NCBI GenBank assembly: GCA_049790315.1
Contig: JBAQYV010000177.1
Span: 21,360 to 85,359, forward strand
Origin: DASPOJ01 sp049790315
GTDB taxonomy: Bacteria > Acidobacteriota > Terriglobia > Acidiferrales > UBA7541
Length of the DNA: 64,000 bases
Reading direction: 5' to 3'
Positions within the stretch are counted from its first letter, which is position 1. Each line of letters begins with the position of its first letter. Position numbers and translations under genes: made by a program. The notes below the pieces were generated by a model. That model was not told the origin of the DNA, ran no database searches, and worked only from the letters and a program-made list of their open reading frames with translations. This document shows, in pieces, positions 1 through 8,827 of the stretch.

Positions 1-11
1 TGCCATATGAA

Positions 12-33
12 GGGGCGGGCTTGCCCGCGCCCG
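12..33. terminator. GC hairpin near the window edge
   Basis: An inverted repeat (GGGCGGGC, TT, GCCCGCGCCC) could fold into a strong stem with one bulge. It lies about 45 bases downstream of the stop of the minus-strand hydrolase gene, so it may end that transcript. There is no T-run, so a factor-independent terminator is not proven. Confidence 0.35.
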
Positions 34-75
34 GTTGCTGGCGCTAAAGCCCACGTGACCGCGCACCACCTGGCC

Positions 76-756
76 TCACTTCTCAGCCAGCCGCGCATCC
101 ACCCAGGCAGAAAGCGCGGCATCCAGATCGTTAAGATGCCCGGTAAAAAAATGATCCGCGCCCGCGATTAGAACCAGATCGGTACTCTTCTTCGCTTGCC
201 CCGATAAATTGGCCACAATCGCCTCAAGTTTTTCTTTCGGCGCGAATTGATCTCGATCGCCACTCACCAGCAATTTCGGTTTTGTGCACGATGACAGATA
301 AGATGCGTCGACATTTCCGACGGGCATTCCCAAACCCGCAAGCGCGGCGACTCTGGCGTCCTCACAACCAACGCGCAATCCGACCCACGCCCCAAAACTA
401 AATCCCGCGACCAGCAACCGCACGCCGGGAAATTGCTGGGCAAGAAAATCCAGCGCCGCGCGAACATCGTCCTGTTCGCCGCGCCCATTGTCGTGCTCGC
501 CTTGGCTCAATCCCGCGCCGCGAAAATTGAAACGCAGCACCGGCAGGCCCGCGCGATGAAGTGTCTTGGCCGCTTGATACACAACCTTGTTGTGCATCGT
601 GCCGCCAAACAGCGGATGCGGATGGCAAACCACGGCGGCAAACCGCGGCGCGCCATCCGCCGCGGAAAGATCCCAGAACAGCGCTTCGAGGCTGCCCGCG
701 GGGCCGGATAGCGACACGCTGCGGTGCGCCGATTCGCTGGTCTTCATTTCGACCAT
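76..756 (-). CDS. alpha/beta hydrolase, COG2945-like
   Basis: A 226-residue alpha/beta-hydrolase-fold protein, probably cytosolic since no signal peptide is visible. The nucleophile elbow is GFSFG with Ser120. The acid candidate is Asp167 or Asp169 in GDRDQF and the histidine is His202 in GADHFF, giving a complete triad. The HPHPLFGG loop near residue 45 and the RFNFRG strand near residue 75 are typical of the small COG2945 hydrolases often called dienelactone-hydrolase-like. The substrate cannot be read from the sequence. The gene runs divergently from the PilZ gene at 879. Family assignment is firm; the reaction is open. Confidence 0.88.
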   Translation of the reverse strand: MVEMKTSESAHRSVSLSGPAGSLEALFWDLSAADGAPRFAAVVCHPHPLFGGTMHNKVVYQAAKTLHRAGLPVLRFNFRGAGLSQGEHDNGRGEQDDVRAALDFLAQQFPGVRLLVAGFSFGAWVGLRVGCEDARVAALAGLGMPVGNVDASYLSSCTKPKLLVSGDRDQFAPKEKLEAIVANLSGQAKKSTDLVLIAGADHFFTGHLNDLDAALSAWVDARLAEK

Positions 757-878
757 CTTATGCGGCGAGCGAACGCGCTCAAAATCGAACTTCGCGGCGG
801 CGGACGATTCTCTTGCATCGCAATCCTTTCGATGTTACGTTCACGTCAACCTTGGAATGCCCTCTTCCGGGGGAAATT

Positions 879-1205
879 ATGCCAAACGGAATTGAGCGCC
901 GGGCATCCCGGCGATTTACGATGGCTTTACCCCTGACGGTACGTTCCTCCGGACCCAACGGAGATACCGAACGCCAGGGCCGGACCCGCGACGTCAGTTT
1001 CCGCGGCCTGTACTTCACCGTCGACACTCAGTATGAATCCGGAAGCGCGCTCCAATTTATCCTGACCTTGCCGAAGGAAATCACCATGGCTGGCGACGTC
1101 AATATTCTTTGTTACGCGCAGGTGGTTCGCGTCGAGACTCGCCCCGATGCTGTCGGAGTGGCCGCGCGGATCGATCGCTACGAATTCCTCTCAGCGCCAG
1201 CCTGA
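879..1205 (+). CDS. PilZ domain protein (c-di-GMP binding)
   Basis: A 108-residue single-domain PilZ protein. The two c-di-GMP contacts are present: an arginine-rich RRxxRR segment at residues 7-12 and the D-x-S-x-x-G motif as RDVSFRG around residues 38-44. It is therefore expected to bind cyclic di-GMP and act on a partner, as stand-alone PilZ proteins do. The reading frame is open further upstream, but the ATG at 879 follows a purine-rich GGGGGAAATT, and the PilZ fold begins directly after it. The neighbours do not reveal the partner. A second PilZ gene lies at 42165. Confidence 0.85.
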   Translation: MPNGIERRASRRFTMALPLTVRSSGPNGDTERQGRTRDVSFRGLYFTVDTQYESGSALQFILTLPKEITMAGDVNILCYAQVVRVETRPDAVGVAARIDRYEFLSAPA

Positions 1206-1313
1206 ACCAGGAATCTCTCCTCGTTTGGAATCCGCTGCCCGCTTCGTTCCTCGGAATGGCGTACAATTGTTTTTCTAATTTTCCGCACAGCTTAGAAGTC
1301 CGGAGGAATCTCG

Positions 1314-1541
1314 ATGTACCACTACGACGCCAAGACGGCTCTCGAGGAGCTCAACGAAGAAGCCCTGCTGCCGCACCCCGTGCGCGTGCGCGACATGATG
1401 CTGCGCACGCAACTCCCGCCCAACGACGCGCTGAATTTGAGCCGCGAATTCCAGAGCTATCTGACCCACTTCGGCGAGACGCAGCAGATCGCGCGGACCA
1501 TACTTGAAAAACTCGCCGCCGGCGTTCCGAAAAATCCGTGA
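1314..1541 (+). CDS. small hypothetical protein, 75 residues
   Basis: An acidic, probably helical 75-residue protein that I do not recognise. It has no signal peptide, membrane segment or cysteine pair. The start follows CGGAGG a few bases upstream, a good ribosome binding site, and a TACAAT hexamer lies about 50 bases upstream at 1262. The stop is 15 bases before the HAD phosphatase gene in the same direction, so the two and the following aminotransferase may be one operon. Good initiation signals and tight spacing support a real gene; the function is unknown. Confidence 0.65.
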   Translation: MYHYDAKTALEELNEEALLPHPVRVRDMMLRTQLPPNDALNLSREFQSYLTHFGETQQIARTILEKLAAGVPKNP

Positions 1542-1556
1542 AACTTTTCTAGCGAC

Positions 1557-2243
1557 ATGGCGCGAGAAACACTTCTGATCGATGCCGACGACACCCTCTG
1601 GGAAAACAATGTTTTCTTTGAGGAAGCCATAGAGGCGTTGTTGGCGCTCGCCGGTCCTCTCGGATATTCGCGAGAGTACGCGCGCCACATTCTGAACGAG
1701 ACGGAATTGCGCAACATCCGGCAGCATGGTTACGGCGTGCGAAGTTTCGCGCGCTCGCTTGAAGAAACCTACGTGAAGCTCGCGGGAAATCTGTCGCAAC
1801 GCGCCGCCATCGAAGAAATTCGCCGCGCGATCGTGAAACTTGAACAGACGCCGCCCCAAATGCTCGCGGACGTCGCGGAAACGTTGAAGTATTTGGCCGG
1901 GCGGCATCGCTTGATTCTTTTCAGCAAGGGAGAAGCGGCGGAGCAAGCGGCTAAAGTGGAGCGCTCCGGTGTGCAAATTCACTTCGATGCCATCGAAATC
2001 GTCACGGAAAAAGATGTGCCGGCGTATCTGGAAATCGTGAACAAACACCACGTGGTGAAATCGCGCGGATGGATGATCGGAAATAGCCCGCACAGCGATA
2101 TCAATCCCGCGCTCGAAGCCGGACTCAACGCCGTTTTCATTCCGCATCCGGCTACCTGGCAACTCGAGCACGAGGAAATTCGCAGTGGCGTGGGCCGCTT
2201 GGTGGTGGTGGGACGCTTCGCCGATCTTCGTGAGCATTTTTAG
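1557..2243 (+). CDS. HAD-superfamily hydrolase
   Basis: A 228-residue haloacid-dehalogenase-like phosphatase. Motif I is DADDTLW at residues 9-15, where Asp9 would form the phospho-aspartate and Asp11 act as acid/base. Motif II is the serine in LFSKGE, and motif IV is GNSPHSDI. A helical cap lies between motifs I and II. The small molecule dephosphorylated is not evident. It sits between a small unknown gene and an aminotransferase whose start is 18 bases downstream, which suggests co-transcription. Superfamily is certain, subfamily is not. Confidence 0.88.
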   Translation: MARETLLIDADDTLWENNVFFEEAIEALLALAGPLGYSREYARHILNETELRNIRQHGYGVRSFARSLEETYVKLAGNLSQRAAIEEIRRAIVKLEQTPPQMLADVAETLKYLAGRHRLILFSKGEAAEQAAKVERSGVQIHFDAIEIVTEKDVPAYLEIVNKHHVVKSRGWMIGNSPHSDINPALEAGLNAVFIPHPATWQLEHEEIRSGVGRLVVVGRFADLREHF

Positions 2244-2260
2244 AATGGAGCGCGCTTGAA

Positions 2261-3424
2261 ATGGAAAGGGCGATCGCAACGAAATCACGCGCCGATTGGC
2301 GAAATGAGTGGTTTGAATTCGACGATGCCGTCTATTTGAACGCGGCCTCCATCGGCCCCATGCCGCGCGTTTCCATCCGCGCCGTGCAGCAAGCGCTCGA
2401 GTACGAAAAGTTTCCGAACAAATTACCGGAGGGCGCTCATTTCGCCGCGCCGAATCGAGTGAGGGCGCTGGTGGCCGCGCTTGTCGCCGCGCAGCCGGAG
2501 GAAATCGCGCTCACCACGGGAACCAGCGGCGGCTTGCAGGCGATCGCCAACGGAATCGAGTGGCGCAACGGTGACGAAGTGCTCGTAGCGCGCGGAGAAT
2601 TTCCCGCGCACTTCACCACGTGGCTTCCGCTCGAGCGTTCCGCCGGCGTAAAGGTCACGATCATCGCGCCGCGTGGGCGATTTCTCACCGCCGATGATTT
2701 CATCGAACAAATCGGGCCGCGCACGCGCTTAATCTCCACCAGTCTTGTGCACTTCGACGATGGCGCGCTGCTGGATGCGCGGCGCGTGGCCGGCGCATGC
2801 CACGCTGCGAGCGCGTTGCTCGTGCTGGATGCCGCGCAGTGCGCCGGCGCGATGCCGATCGATGTTGGCGCGCTCGGCTGCGATTTTCTCGTCGCGTCGG
2901 GATACAAGTGGATGCTCGGACCTTACGGAACCGGTTTTCTGTGGGTTCGCGGCGCGTTGATCGAGCAAATGCGCGAAGGACCGTTCTACTGGCAAGCGCT
3001 CGAGGACGCGGAGAATTTTCATTCGCTTTCACTCGGCAATTACAAACGAGCGCGAGGCGCGCGCCGCTGGGATTCATCTGAAACCGCGAGTTTTCTGAAT
3101 CTCTCCGCGATGGAAGCGTCGCTGGAATTTCTGCTGCGCATCGGACCGCGCACAATTTGGGAACACAATCGCGCGCTGCTTTCGGAAATGATTCGACGCC
3201 TGCCCAGCGATCGCTGCGTTCTCGCGAGCCCCGCCGATCCTGATGCGCGCGGTCCCTACGCTTGCATAGCGTCGCGCCGGCCTGAGGGCACGGCGGCTCT
3301 GTTTGAGAAATTAAAAAAAGCCGGAATCGTCGTGGCTCTGCGCGAAGGCGCGCTGCGCGTCTCTCCGCATCTTTACAACTCCGAGCGGGATATCGACCGG
3401 CTGCTTACCGTTCTCGCCGTCTGA
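2261..3424 (+). CDS. class V aminotransferase / cysteine desulfurase-like enzyme
   Basis: A 387-residue fold-type I PLP enzyme. The Schiff-base lysine is Lys216 in SGYKWMLGPYGTGF, and the cofactor-ring aspartate is in VLDAAQCAG. The spacing and the GYKW context match the class V group, which includes isopenicillin-N-epimerase-like proteins and selenocysteine lyases. I see no clear flexible-loop cysteine of IscS/SufS type, so sulfur transfer is not supported. It ends at a hairpin shared with the convergent TonB-like gene. The likely role is transamination or lyase chemistry on an unknown amino acid. Confidence 0.85.
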   Translation: MERAIATKSRADWRNEWFEFDDAVYLNAASIGPMPRVSIRAVQQALEYEKFPNKLPEGAHFAAPNRVRALVAALVAAQPEEIALTTGTSGGLQAIANGIEWRNGDEVLVARGEFPAHFTTWLPLERSAGVKVTIIAPRGRFLTADDFIEQIGPRTRLISTSLVHFDDGALLDARRVAGACHAASALLVLDAAQCAGAMPIDVGALGCDFLVASGYKWMLGPYGTGFLWVRGALIEQMREGPFYWQALEDAENFHSLSLGNYKRARGARRWDSSETASFLNLSAMEASLEFLLRIGPRTIWEHNRALLSEMIRRLPSDRCVLASPADPDARGPYACIASRRPEGTAALFEKLKKAGIVVALREGALRVSPHLYNSERDIDRLLTVLAV

Positions 3425-3478
3425 TTTGTTTTACGCTCGCGACAGTTTCATGCGCGATTCCAATCAGCTCAGATCGAA

Positions 3479-3502
3479 CGCGCGAAAACTTTTCGTCGCG
3501 CG
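3479..3502. terminator. bidirectional hairpin between convergent genes
   Basis: CGCGCGAAAA, one base, then TTTTCG, one unpaired T and CGCGCG form an almost perfect stem. It lies 55 bases after the aminotransferase stop and directly beside the stop of the convergent TonB-like gene. The symmetric A and T tracts inside the stem could serve either strand. Confidence 0.55.
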
Positions 3503-3505
3503 ATT

Positions 3506-5164
3506 TCAATACACCGGCTCCGGCGGCGGAGCGTGAAACGGTATGTGTACGATCGCAACCAGCTCAACAGGATCGCCGTGCCGGGCGGCGGGTTGAAACT
3601 TCCATCGGCTGAGCGCTTCCATGGCATTTTGATCGAGTTCCGGATCCAAGCCATGAATTAACTGGATGCTGTCAACCGAACCGTCCTTGCGAATCACGGC
3701 ATAGAGCACCACTTCGCCTTCCACTTTTTCGAGTTTTAATTCCGGCGGATATTTCGGATCCACTTTTCGCAGCGGCACGGGACCCGACAAACCGTCATCG
3801 GCGGGTCTCGCTCTGCCGTCGGGAATATATTCGGGCGCATTGAGTTCGGCAAACTTCAGCACCCAGTTCCCCATCGCACTCGATAAATTCGGCATGCTGA
3901 TATTCAACGTGTAGACCTCGCTCGTGCCCAGCAACGATTCAGGCGGCGCTCCGGGGGCAAGCGCAACTTTCATCGATGGCTGGCCGGCCGGCGTACTTTT
4001 TGCAGCACCCGAATTCGACACGCGCGGAACGGACCTGGGATCGCTTGCGCCTGATGCAGATCCGCGGCCACCCGCGCCGGATATGGCGGCAACCGGAGCG
4101 TTGGGCAAATTCCCGCGGTTGCTGATCCCTACGCCGGCCGGTCCGCTGCCCGCACGCGAACCAGTCGCGCTGGCGCCGGAGCCAGCGCCATTCGGTTCGC
4201 CTTTGTGTCCGTCCGGCGATGAAGAGATACGCGCTTGAAGATTTCCTTTCGGCAGCGCCGGCGGAGGCGCCGCAGGCCCGGGCTGTTCCGAAAGTGCGAT
4301 CACCCGGCCACCGTCGGTAGCCGCGCTCGGTCCGATCTCTGGCGCGGAAGCGCTCGATTGGCCGCCGCGGAACGCGGCGCGACCTCGACTCATCGCGGGC
4401 ACGACCATCGCGGGCTTCGGGGCGTCGGAGGCGGAGGCAGCGATGTCGATTGGGTCTGCTGCCTTTTGCCGATTCGCGATGTCCGGTGCGGCGACGTCGT
4501 CCGTGCGTTTGCTTTCGGCGTGGCCGGGCTGCATACGGCGCAGCGCGGCCGGCGAAAGATGCAAAGCGAGATGCGCGGAATCGTCGTCGCTCCACTGCAC
4601 GATGTTCGGCAGCACGGGCAGAATTTTCGGGGGCATGTCCGGAGCGTAGGGTTCGAGCAATTCCTGGCGCGGATGATTTGGTTTGAGCGGCTGACTCCAA
4701 ATCATTTGCCGCGGGTTGTAGGCGTCCGCACCGGGCGCGGTTTCGGGCTGCGGCGCGGGCGGAGGCTCGGCTCGATTGCGCGCGCGCGGCTTCGACGATC
4801 GCAACGCGGGAGAGAGTAAAGGCAGATCGGGGGCGGGATCCGCAGCGGGCATGTACCAAGTGAGTTGGCCATACGGCGCCCCTGAGCGCGGACGGCTCAA
4901 TTTCAAGTGCGGATTCGCGACCAGCAGGAATGCCGCCTCCAGGACGATAGCGACGAAGAAAGCCAGTGTTGGACGGCGCGACGCGATCGAGCAATCGCGA
5001 AAGTACGGTGCGCCGAGAAATTCGCGTGGCGATTTTGGGCCGGCAAAAACCGCGCGCAGGCTCGAGAAGAAATTGTCGCGCGGCTTCGTCCAACGCACTG
5101 CCAACCGCGGCTCGGCGGGGGCGAAGCGAGCGATCCAACCGTTGTCTGGAATTAGACCAGCCAT
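3506..5164 (-). CDS. TonB family protein (C-terminal TonB domain)
   Basis: A 552-residue envelope protein. A cytoplasmic N-terminal stretch of about 60 residues precedes one membrane segment (residues 66-84). A long Pro/Ala/Gly/Ser-rich periplasmic region follows, and a TonB C-terminal domain at about 455-545 contains PKYPPELK, the GEVVLYAVI strand and the WKFQPA motif. TonB proteins carry proton-motive energy from ExbB/ExbD to outer-membrane receptors, but no exbB, exbD or receptor gene is nearby. The N-terminal stretch before the membrane helix is longer than in classical TonB, so this may be a specialised paralogue. Confidence 0.8.
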   Translation of the reverse strand: MAGLIPDNGWIARFAPAEPRLAVRWTKPRDNFFSSLRAVFAGPKSPREFLGAPYFRDCSIASRRPTLAFFVAIVLEAAFLLVANPHLKLSRPRSGAPYGQLTWYMPAADPAPDLPLLSPALRSSKPRARNRAEPPPAPQPETAPGADAYNPRQMIWSQPLKPNHPRQELLEPYAPDMPPKILPVLPNIVQWSDDDSAHLALHLSPAALRRMQPGHAESKRTDDVAAPDIANRQKAADPIDIAASASDAPKPAMVVPAMSRGRAAFRGGQSSASAPEIGPSAATDGGRVIALSEQPGPAAPPPALPKGNLQARISSSPDGHKGEPNGAGSGASATGSRAGSGPAGVGISNRGNLPNAPVAAISGAGGRGSASGASDPRSVPRVSNSGAAKSTPAGQPSMKVALAPGAPPESLLGTSEVYTLNISMPNLSSAMGNWVLKFAELNAPEYIPDGRARPADDGLSGPVPLRKVDPKYPPELKLEKVEGEVVLYAVIRKDGSVDSIQLIHGLDPELDQNAMEALSRWKFQPAARHGDPVELVAIVHIPFHAPPPEPVY

Positions 5165-5323
5165 GGGAAACGGGTGAAAGGGCCCGGTTGGCGGAGAAGC
5201 GCGGCTTCGGAATCGAATGGCACGTACATCTACTCTTAATTATACGCTGGCAATCGCCGCGGGGTTATCCGCAACTATAAGGTCCCTGAAAATGAAATTC
5301 GCCGCATGACGTATGAGAGAGCA

Positions 5324-5887
5324 TCATTCGCGTCCCACCAGGCGATAAAAACCGAGTGCGGCGTCTCCTTGCTCGACGACGCGGGCACGCTCCAGGCCCG
5401 CAATCGGTTCGGCGGGGGGGCGCTTGCGGCGATATTCCGCGATGATCAGCGCCGTTGGCGCCGCGAGCTTCGATCGGCCGAGGAACTCCAGCGCTCGTTC
5501 GTATTCGTTCGCGGCTTCGTACGGCGGATCGAGGAACACAAGGCCGGCCTGAACGCCGCGCGATTCAAGACGCTCGCACGCGTGCAGCGCATCAATCGCA
5601 AGAATTTCCGCACCCGATGCGATGCCGAGCGATTCGAGATTTCGGCGGATCAACGAGAGTCCGGCGCGGTGCGATTCGACGAAAAAAACCTGTCGCGCTC
5701 CGCGGCTCAGCGCTTCGATGCCAACGGCGCCAGTTCCGGCGTAAAGATCGAGAAACACGGAACCCTCAACGCGCGGACCAAGAATATCGAACAACGTTTC
5801 GCGCAAGCGATCGCTTGTGGGGCGCAGCTTGATGCCGCGCAGCGCTCCTAGCGGCCGGCTTCCGTATTTTCCAGCAATCACACGCAT
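5324..5887 (-). CDS. rsmD: 16S rRNA (guanine966-N2)-methyltransferase RsmD
   Basis: A 187-residue SAM-dependent methyltransferase. The N terminus has the RVIAGKYGSRPL and RPTSDRLRETLF elements of RsmD, the SAM loop is LDLYAGTGAVGIEAL, and the catalytic motif is LDPPYE. RsmD methylates N2 of G966 in helix 31 of 16S rRNA during 30S assembly. The length is normal. It begins 4 bases downstream of the recG stop on the same strand, so it is very probably translated from the recG transcript. Confidence 0.93.
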   Translation of the reverse strand: MRVIAGKYGSRPLGALRGIKLRPTSDRLRETLFDILGPRVEGSVFLDLYAGTGAVGIEALSRGARQVFFVESHRAGLSLIRRNLESLGIASGAEILAIDALHACERLESRGVQAGLVFLDPPYEAANEYERALEFLGRSKLAAPTALIIAEYRRKRPPAEPIAGLERARVVEQGDAALGFYRLVGRE

Positions 5888-5890
5888 CGC

Positions 5891-8008
5891 TTATCCCACC
5901 GCCGCGAGTTGGTAGCGGCACTGCCAATCCGGCGTCAACGAATCGAGCAGGCGCCGAAGCGCGGCTTCGGCTTCGGGATTATCGAAGAGCGCGAAGGCTT
6001 CCTTGCGCGCGAGCTCGAGCAATTCAGCGTCGCGCAGCGGATTCGCGAAATGAAAACCGAGTTCTCCGTGCTGGCGGGTGCCGAAGAATTCGCCGGGGCC
6101 GCGGAGTTTCAAATCCGTTTCGGCGATCACGAAGCCGTCGGTGGTAGCGACCATGGTTTCAAGACGCACGCGCGCGTCTTCGGAAACGGCTTCGGGCGCG
6201 ACGAGGATGCAAGTTCCCTTCTGGCCGCCGCGCCCGATGCGACCGCGCAATTGATGAAGCTGCGCAAGGCCGAAGCGATCGGCGTGCTCGATCACCATTA
6301 CGGTTGCATTGGGCACATCCACGCCGACTTCGATCACTGTCGTGGAGACAAGCAGATCGATGTCGCGGCGACGGAAGCGGTTCATCACGTCTTCCTTTTC
6401 TTCGCTACGCATGCGGCCATGGAGCAGACCAACACGCGCGCCCGGAAAAACCGCGGTGCGCAAGCGCTCGTATTCAACCATCGCGGCTTTGAGCGAGCGC
6501 TGCGATTCCGCATTCTTGCTCTGCTCGATTACGGGATAGACGATAAAGGCCTGGCGCCGGGCGGCGATTTCCTGGCGCAGAAAATCCCACACGCCGGCCA
6601 GACGCTCCGTGCGCGTCCATCGCGTCGCTACCGGGGAGCGGCCTGGCGGCATTTGGTCAATCACGGAGAGATCGAGATCGCCGTATAGCGTGAGCGACAG
6701 CGTGCGCGGGATGGGTGTAGCCGTCATCACCAACACATCGGGCATCGAACCCTTTTCAATCAGCCGCTTACGCTGCAGAACCCCGAAGCGATGTTGTTCA
6801 TCCACAACCACAAGGCCCAAACGCGCGAAGCCGACGGGATCTTCAAGAATCGCGTGCGTGCCCACTACAAGTTGCGCCTGGCCCGATTGGACTCGTTCGA
6901 CCGCATTGCGTTTGTCCGCGGGCTTCAATCCGCTCACCAGCAATTCGACGCGATAGCCGGAAGCCGCGAATAGACGACGCGCTTCGAGATAATGCTGCGC
7001 GGCGAGAATTTCGGTGGGCGCCATCAGGGCCGCCTGGTAACCGTTTTCAATCACGATCGCGGCGGCCTCGAGCGCCACAATTGTTTTGCCGCAACCGACA
7101 TCGCCTTGCAGCAGGCGATTCATGGGCACGGGACGTTCGAGATCCCCGACGATATCCGCGAGCGCGCGTTTTTGCGCTTCCGTGGGCTTGAAGGGGAGCA
7201 CGCGCTTCAGCGCTTCGCGGATGCGGTCCTCGCGCACGCGAAACGCGATGCCGGGCTGCTGGCGTTCGCGACGCCGGCGCAACGCGACGCTCAATTGATA
7301 GAAGAAAAATTCCTCGAAGATCAGACGCCGATGCGCGGGCGAACGAAATTCATTCAACGCTTCGACCGAAACATCCGGCGGCGGAAAATGAACGAACGCG
7401 ATGGCATCGCCACGCGACGGAAAATCGTATCGCGCGCGCAGCGCGGCCGGCAGAGGATCGGGCAGCGCGCCGGCCACGCCGGACTGCGCGGCATAAATAA
7501 TGCGCCGCAGGGTGCGCGAGCCGATGGAGCCAATGGCTTCGTAAATCGGCACAATGCGGCCCACTTCAGTGGAATCCACATCACCCGTGCCCAGCAGCTC
7601 GTATTCGGGGTTGACCATCTCGAGCCGGCCGGGCCGATACTTATCGAGCTCGGCTTTGCCGTGCAGAACGATTCGCTGGCCCGCGCGAAAACGCTTATCG
7701 AGATATGCGCCGTGAAAGAATTTGCAGGCCAGCGAACCGCTGGCATCGCGCACCAGCAGGTGATAAATCCCGCCCGCGCGTCCGCGATAACGCACCAAAC
7801 CACCATCGGCCACTTCGGCTTGCAGCGTGTAGGTGCCGCCGGGTTGAACTTCGCGCAGCGGCGTAAAGTGAATGCGATCTTCGTAGCGAAACGGCAGATA
7901 GCCGAGCAAATCCTCAATCGTGCGGATGCCATGCTCCGCGAGGAGTTCGGCGCGCGCCGGGCCGACGCCCTTCAGGTACATCACCTCGGTGGTGGGGGTA
8001 AGCGGCAT
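5891..8008 (-). CDS. recG: ATP-dependent DNA helicase RecG
   Basis: A 705-residue superfamily 2 helicase that remodels stalled replication forks and Holliday junctions. In order it has a helix-hairpin-helix-like KGVGPARAELL near residue 15, the wedge/OB domain at about 45-145, Walker A GDVGCGKT at 302-309, the DEQHRFG box, TATPIPRTL of motif III, and QLRGRIGRG of motif VI. The last two are hallmarks of RecG. Length matches the family. It is the first gene of a recG-rsmD pair. The region upstream (8009-8827) is noncoding and should hold its promoter. Confidence 0.96.
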   Translation of the reverse strand: MPLTPTTEVMYLKGVGPARAELLAEHGIRTIEDLLGYLPFRYEDRIHFTPLREVQPGGTYTLQAEVADGGLVRYRGRAGGIYHLLVRDASGSLACKFFHGAYLDKRFRAGQRIVLHGKAELDKYRPGRLEMVNPEYELLGTGDVDSTEVGRIVPIYEAIGSIGSRTLRRIIYAAQSGVAGALPDPLPAALRARYDFPSRGDAIAFVHFPPPDVSVEALNEFRSPAHRRLIFEEFFFYQLSVALRRRRERQQPGIAFRVREDRIREALKRVLPFKPTEAQKRALADIVGDLERPVPMNRLLQGDVGCGKTIVALEAAAIVIENGYQAALMAPTEILAAQHYLEARRLFAASGYRVELLVSGLKPADKRNAVERVQSGQAQLVVGTHAILEDPVGFARLGLVVVDEQHRFGVLQRKRLIEKGSMPDVLVMTATPIPRTLSLTLYGDLDLSVIDQMPPGRSPVATRWTRTERLAGVWDFLRQEIAARRQAFIVYPVIEQSKNAESQRSLKAAMVEYERLRTAVFPGARVGLLHGRMRSEEKEDVMNRFRRRDIDLLVSTTVIEVGVDVPNATVMVIEHADRFGLAQLHQLRGRIGRGGQKGTCILVAPEAVSEDARVRLETMVATTDGFVIAETDLKLRGPGEFFGTRQHGELGFHFANPLRDAELLELARKEAFALFDNPEAEAALRRLLDSLTPDWQCRYQLAAVG

Positions 8009-8827
8009 CGGTCACTTATATCATTTTACCTAACGAGGTCCGCGGGGGCCCGACTCGCGCAGTGGGATGGCCCAGGACTCGATTTCTGGTCAACTGACTC
8101 ATTCGCTGAGAGTTGGCTGAACCGACGACGATTGAAGCCATGCGACGATAACCGCGGGGTACATACACCCCCGGTACCATTTTGCGAACTTTCTGATAAT
8201 AAAAGGTTTATAGCAAAAGAGTGCGGATGTGCATGGAGATGCTGGAACTTAAAAGCCTTTGCATTCAATGAGTTGAGCACTCTTTGTACAAAGTGCTGAA
8301 AGCAAGCGAGTTGCGGGGTTGTTTTTTGCAGACCCAAAGTGCATTTGGAGCGCGATGGATTTGTGAGCTTGGGGGGACGCGGGCTGGATTCGAATTGGAT
8401 TCGAGGTGACATGCAGAAGAATAGCATATGATTCCAGACACGTCAAGTATTAGTTGAGTATTCGAATGGATATCCACAGGGGGCAGGAGATGGCGACCTG
8501 AAGGTCGCCGCTACGAGGACACGAAACAAGGCGAACGGAGGTAGTGGGCTGATTGGGTGTTGCCGAGCCGCGTCCATCAGACCCTTGGCGGTACGCCCGC
8601 CACGCTGGCGGGCAATTTCGCCGGTACAAAATTCCAGAGAGAACGCAGAGGCGCAGAGGGCACGGAGATGCGCAGAGAAAGGCGAGGGAACGTGCGCCGG
8701 CGAGTATGGCGACCTCTCCTGATCCGACCGCCGCCAGCACCACAACGTTAGCCCGCTGCCCAAGCGGGGCGAAACTTGCCAAGGCTGGGGGCGTACCGAT
8801 AGAGTGAATCGTTTTGCGGGGGGATGC
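8009..8827. other. long noncoding region with hairpins and degenerate repeats
   Basis: About 800 bases separate recG (minus) from the CPBP gene (plus). Short open frames here have no ribosome binding sites and no protein-like composition. Three things are visible: an AT-richer part at about 8190-8460, a perfect hairpin at 8595-8613, and a purine-rich stretch at 8637-8690 in which GCAGAG recurs. Two divergent promoters must lie here, but I cannot place them with confidence. Parts of 8380-8430 resemble the sequence after the 39-bp repeats near 53200. Confidence 0.6.
8595..8613. repeat. perfect 7-bp inverted repeat, REP-like hairpin
   Basis: GCCCGCC, a 5-base loop ACGCT, then GGCGGGC. It lies inside noncoding DNA, away from the 3' end of any gene (214 bases before the CPBP start), so it is more REP-like than terminator-like. 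The GCAGAG-rich stretch follows about 25 bases later. Confidence 0.45.

Noticed and set aside
3939..5138. A 399-codon second frame in the TonB-like gene
   Set aside because: The other frame has a membrane helix and a TonB C-terminal domain; this one is Arg-rich and featureless.
6992..8299. A 435-codon plus-strand frame over recG and the noncoding region
   Set aside because: It is antisense to RecG domains and continues into repeats; no ribosome site or protein family.
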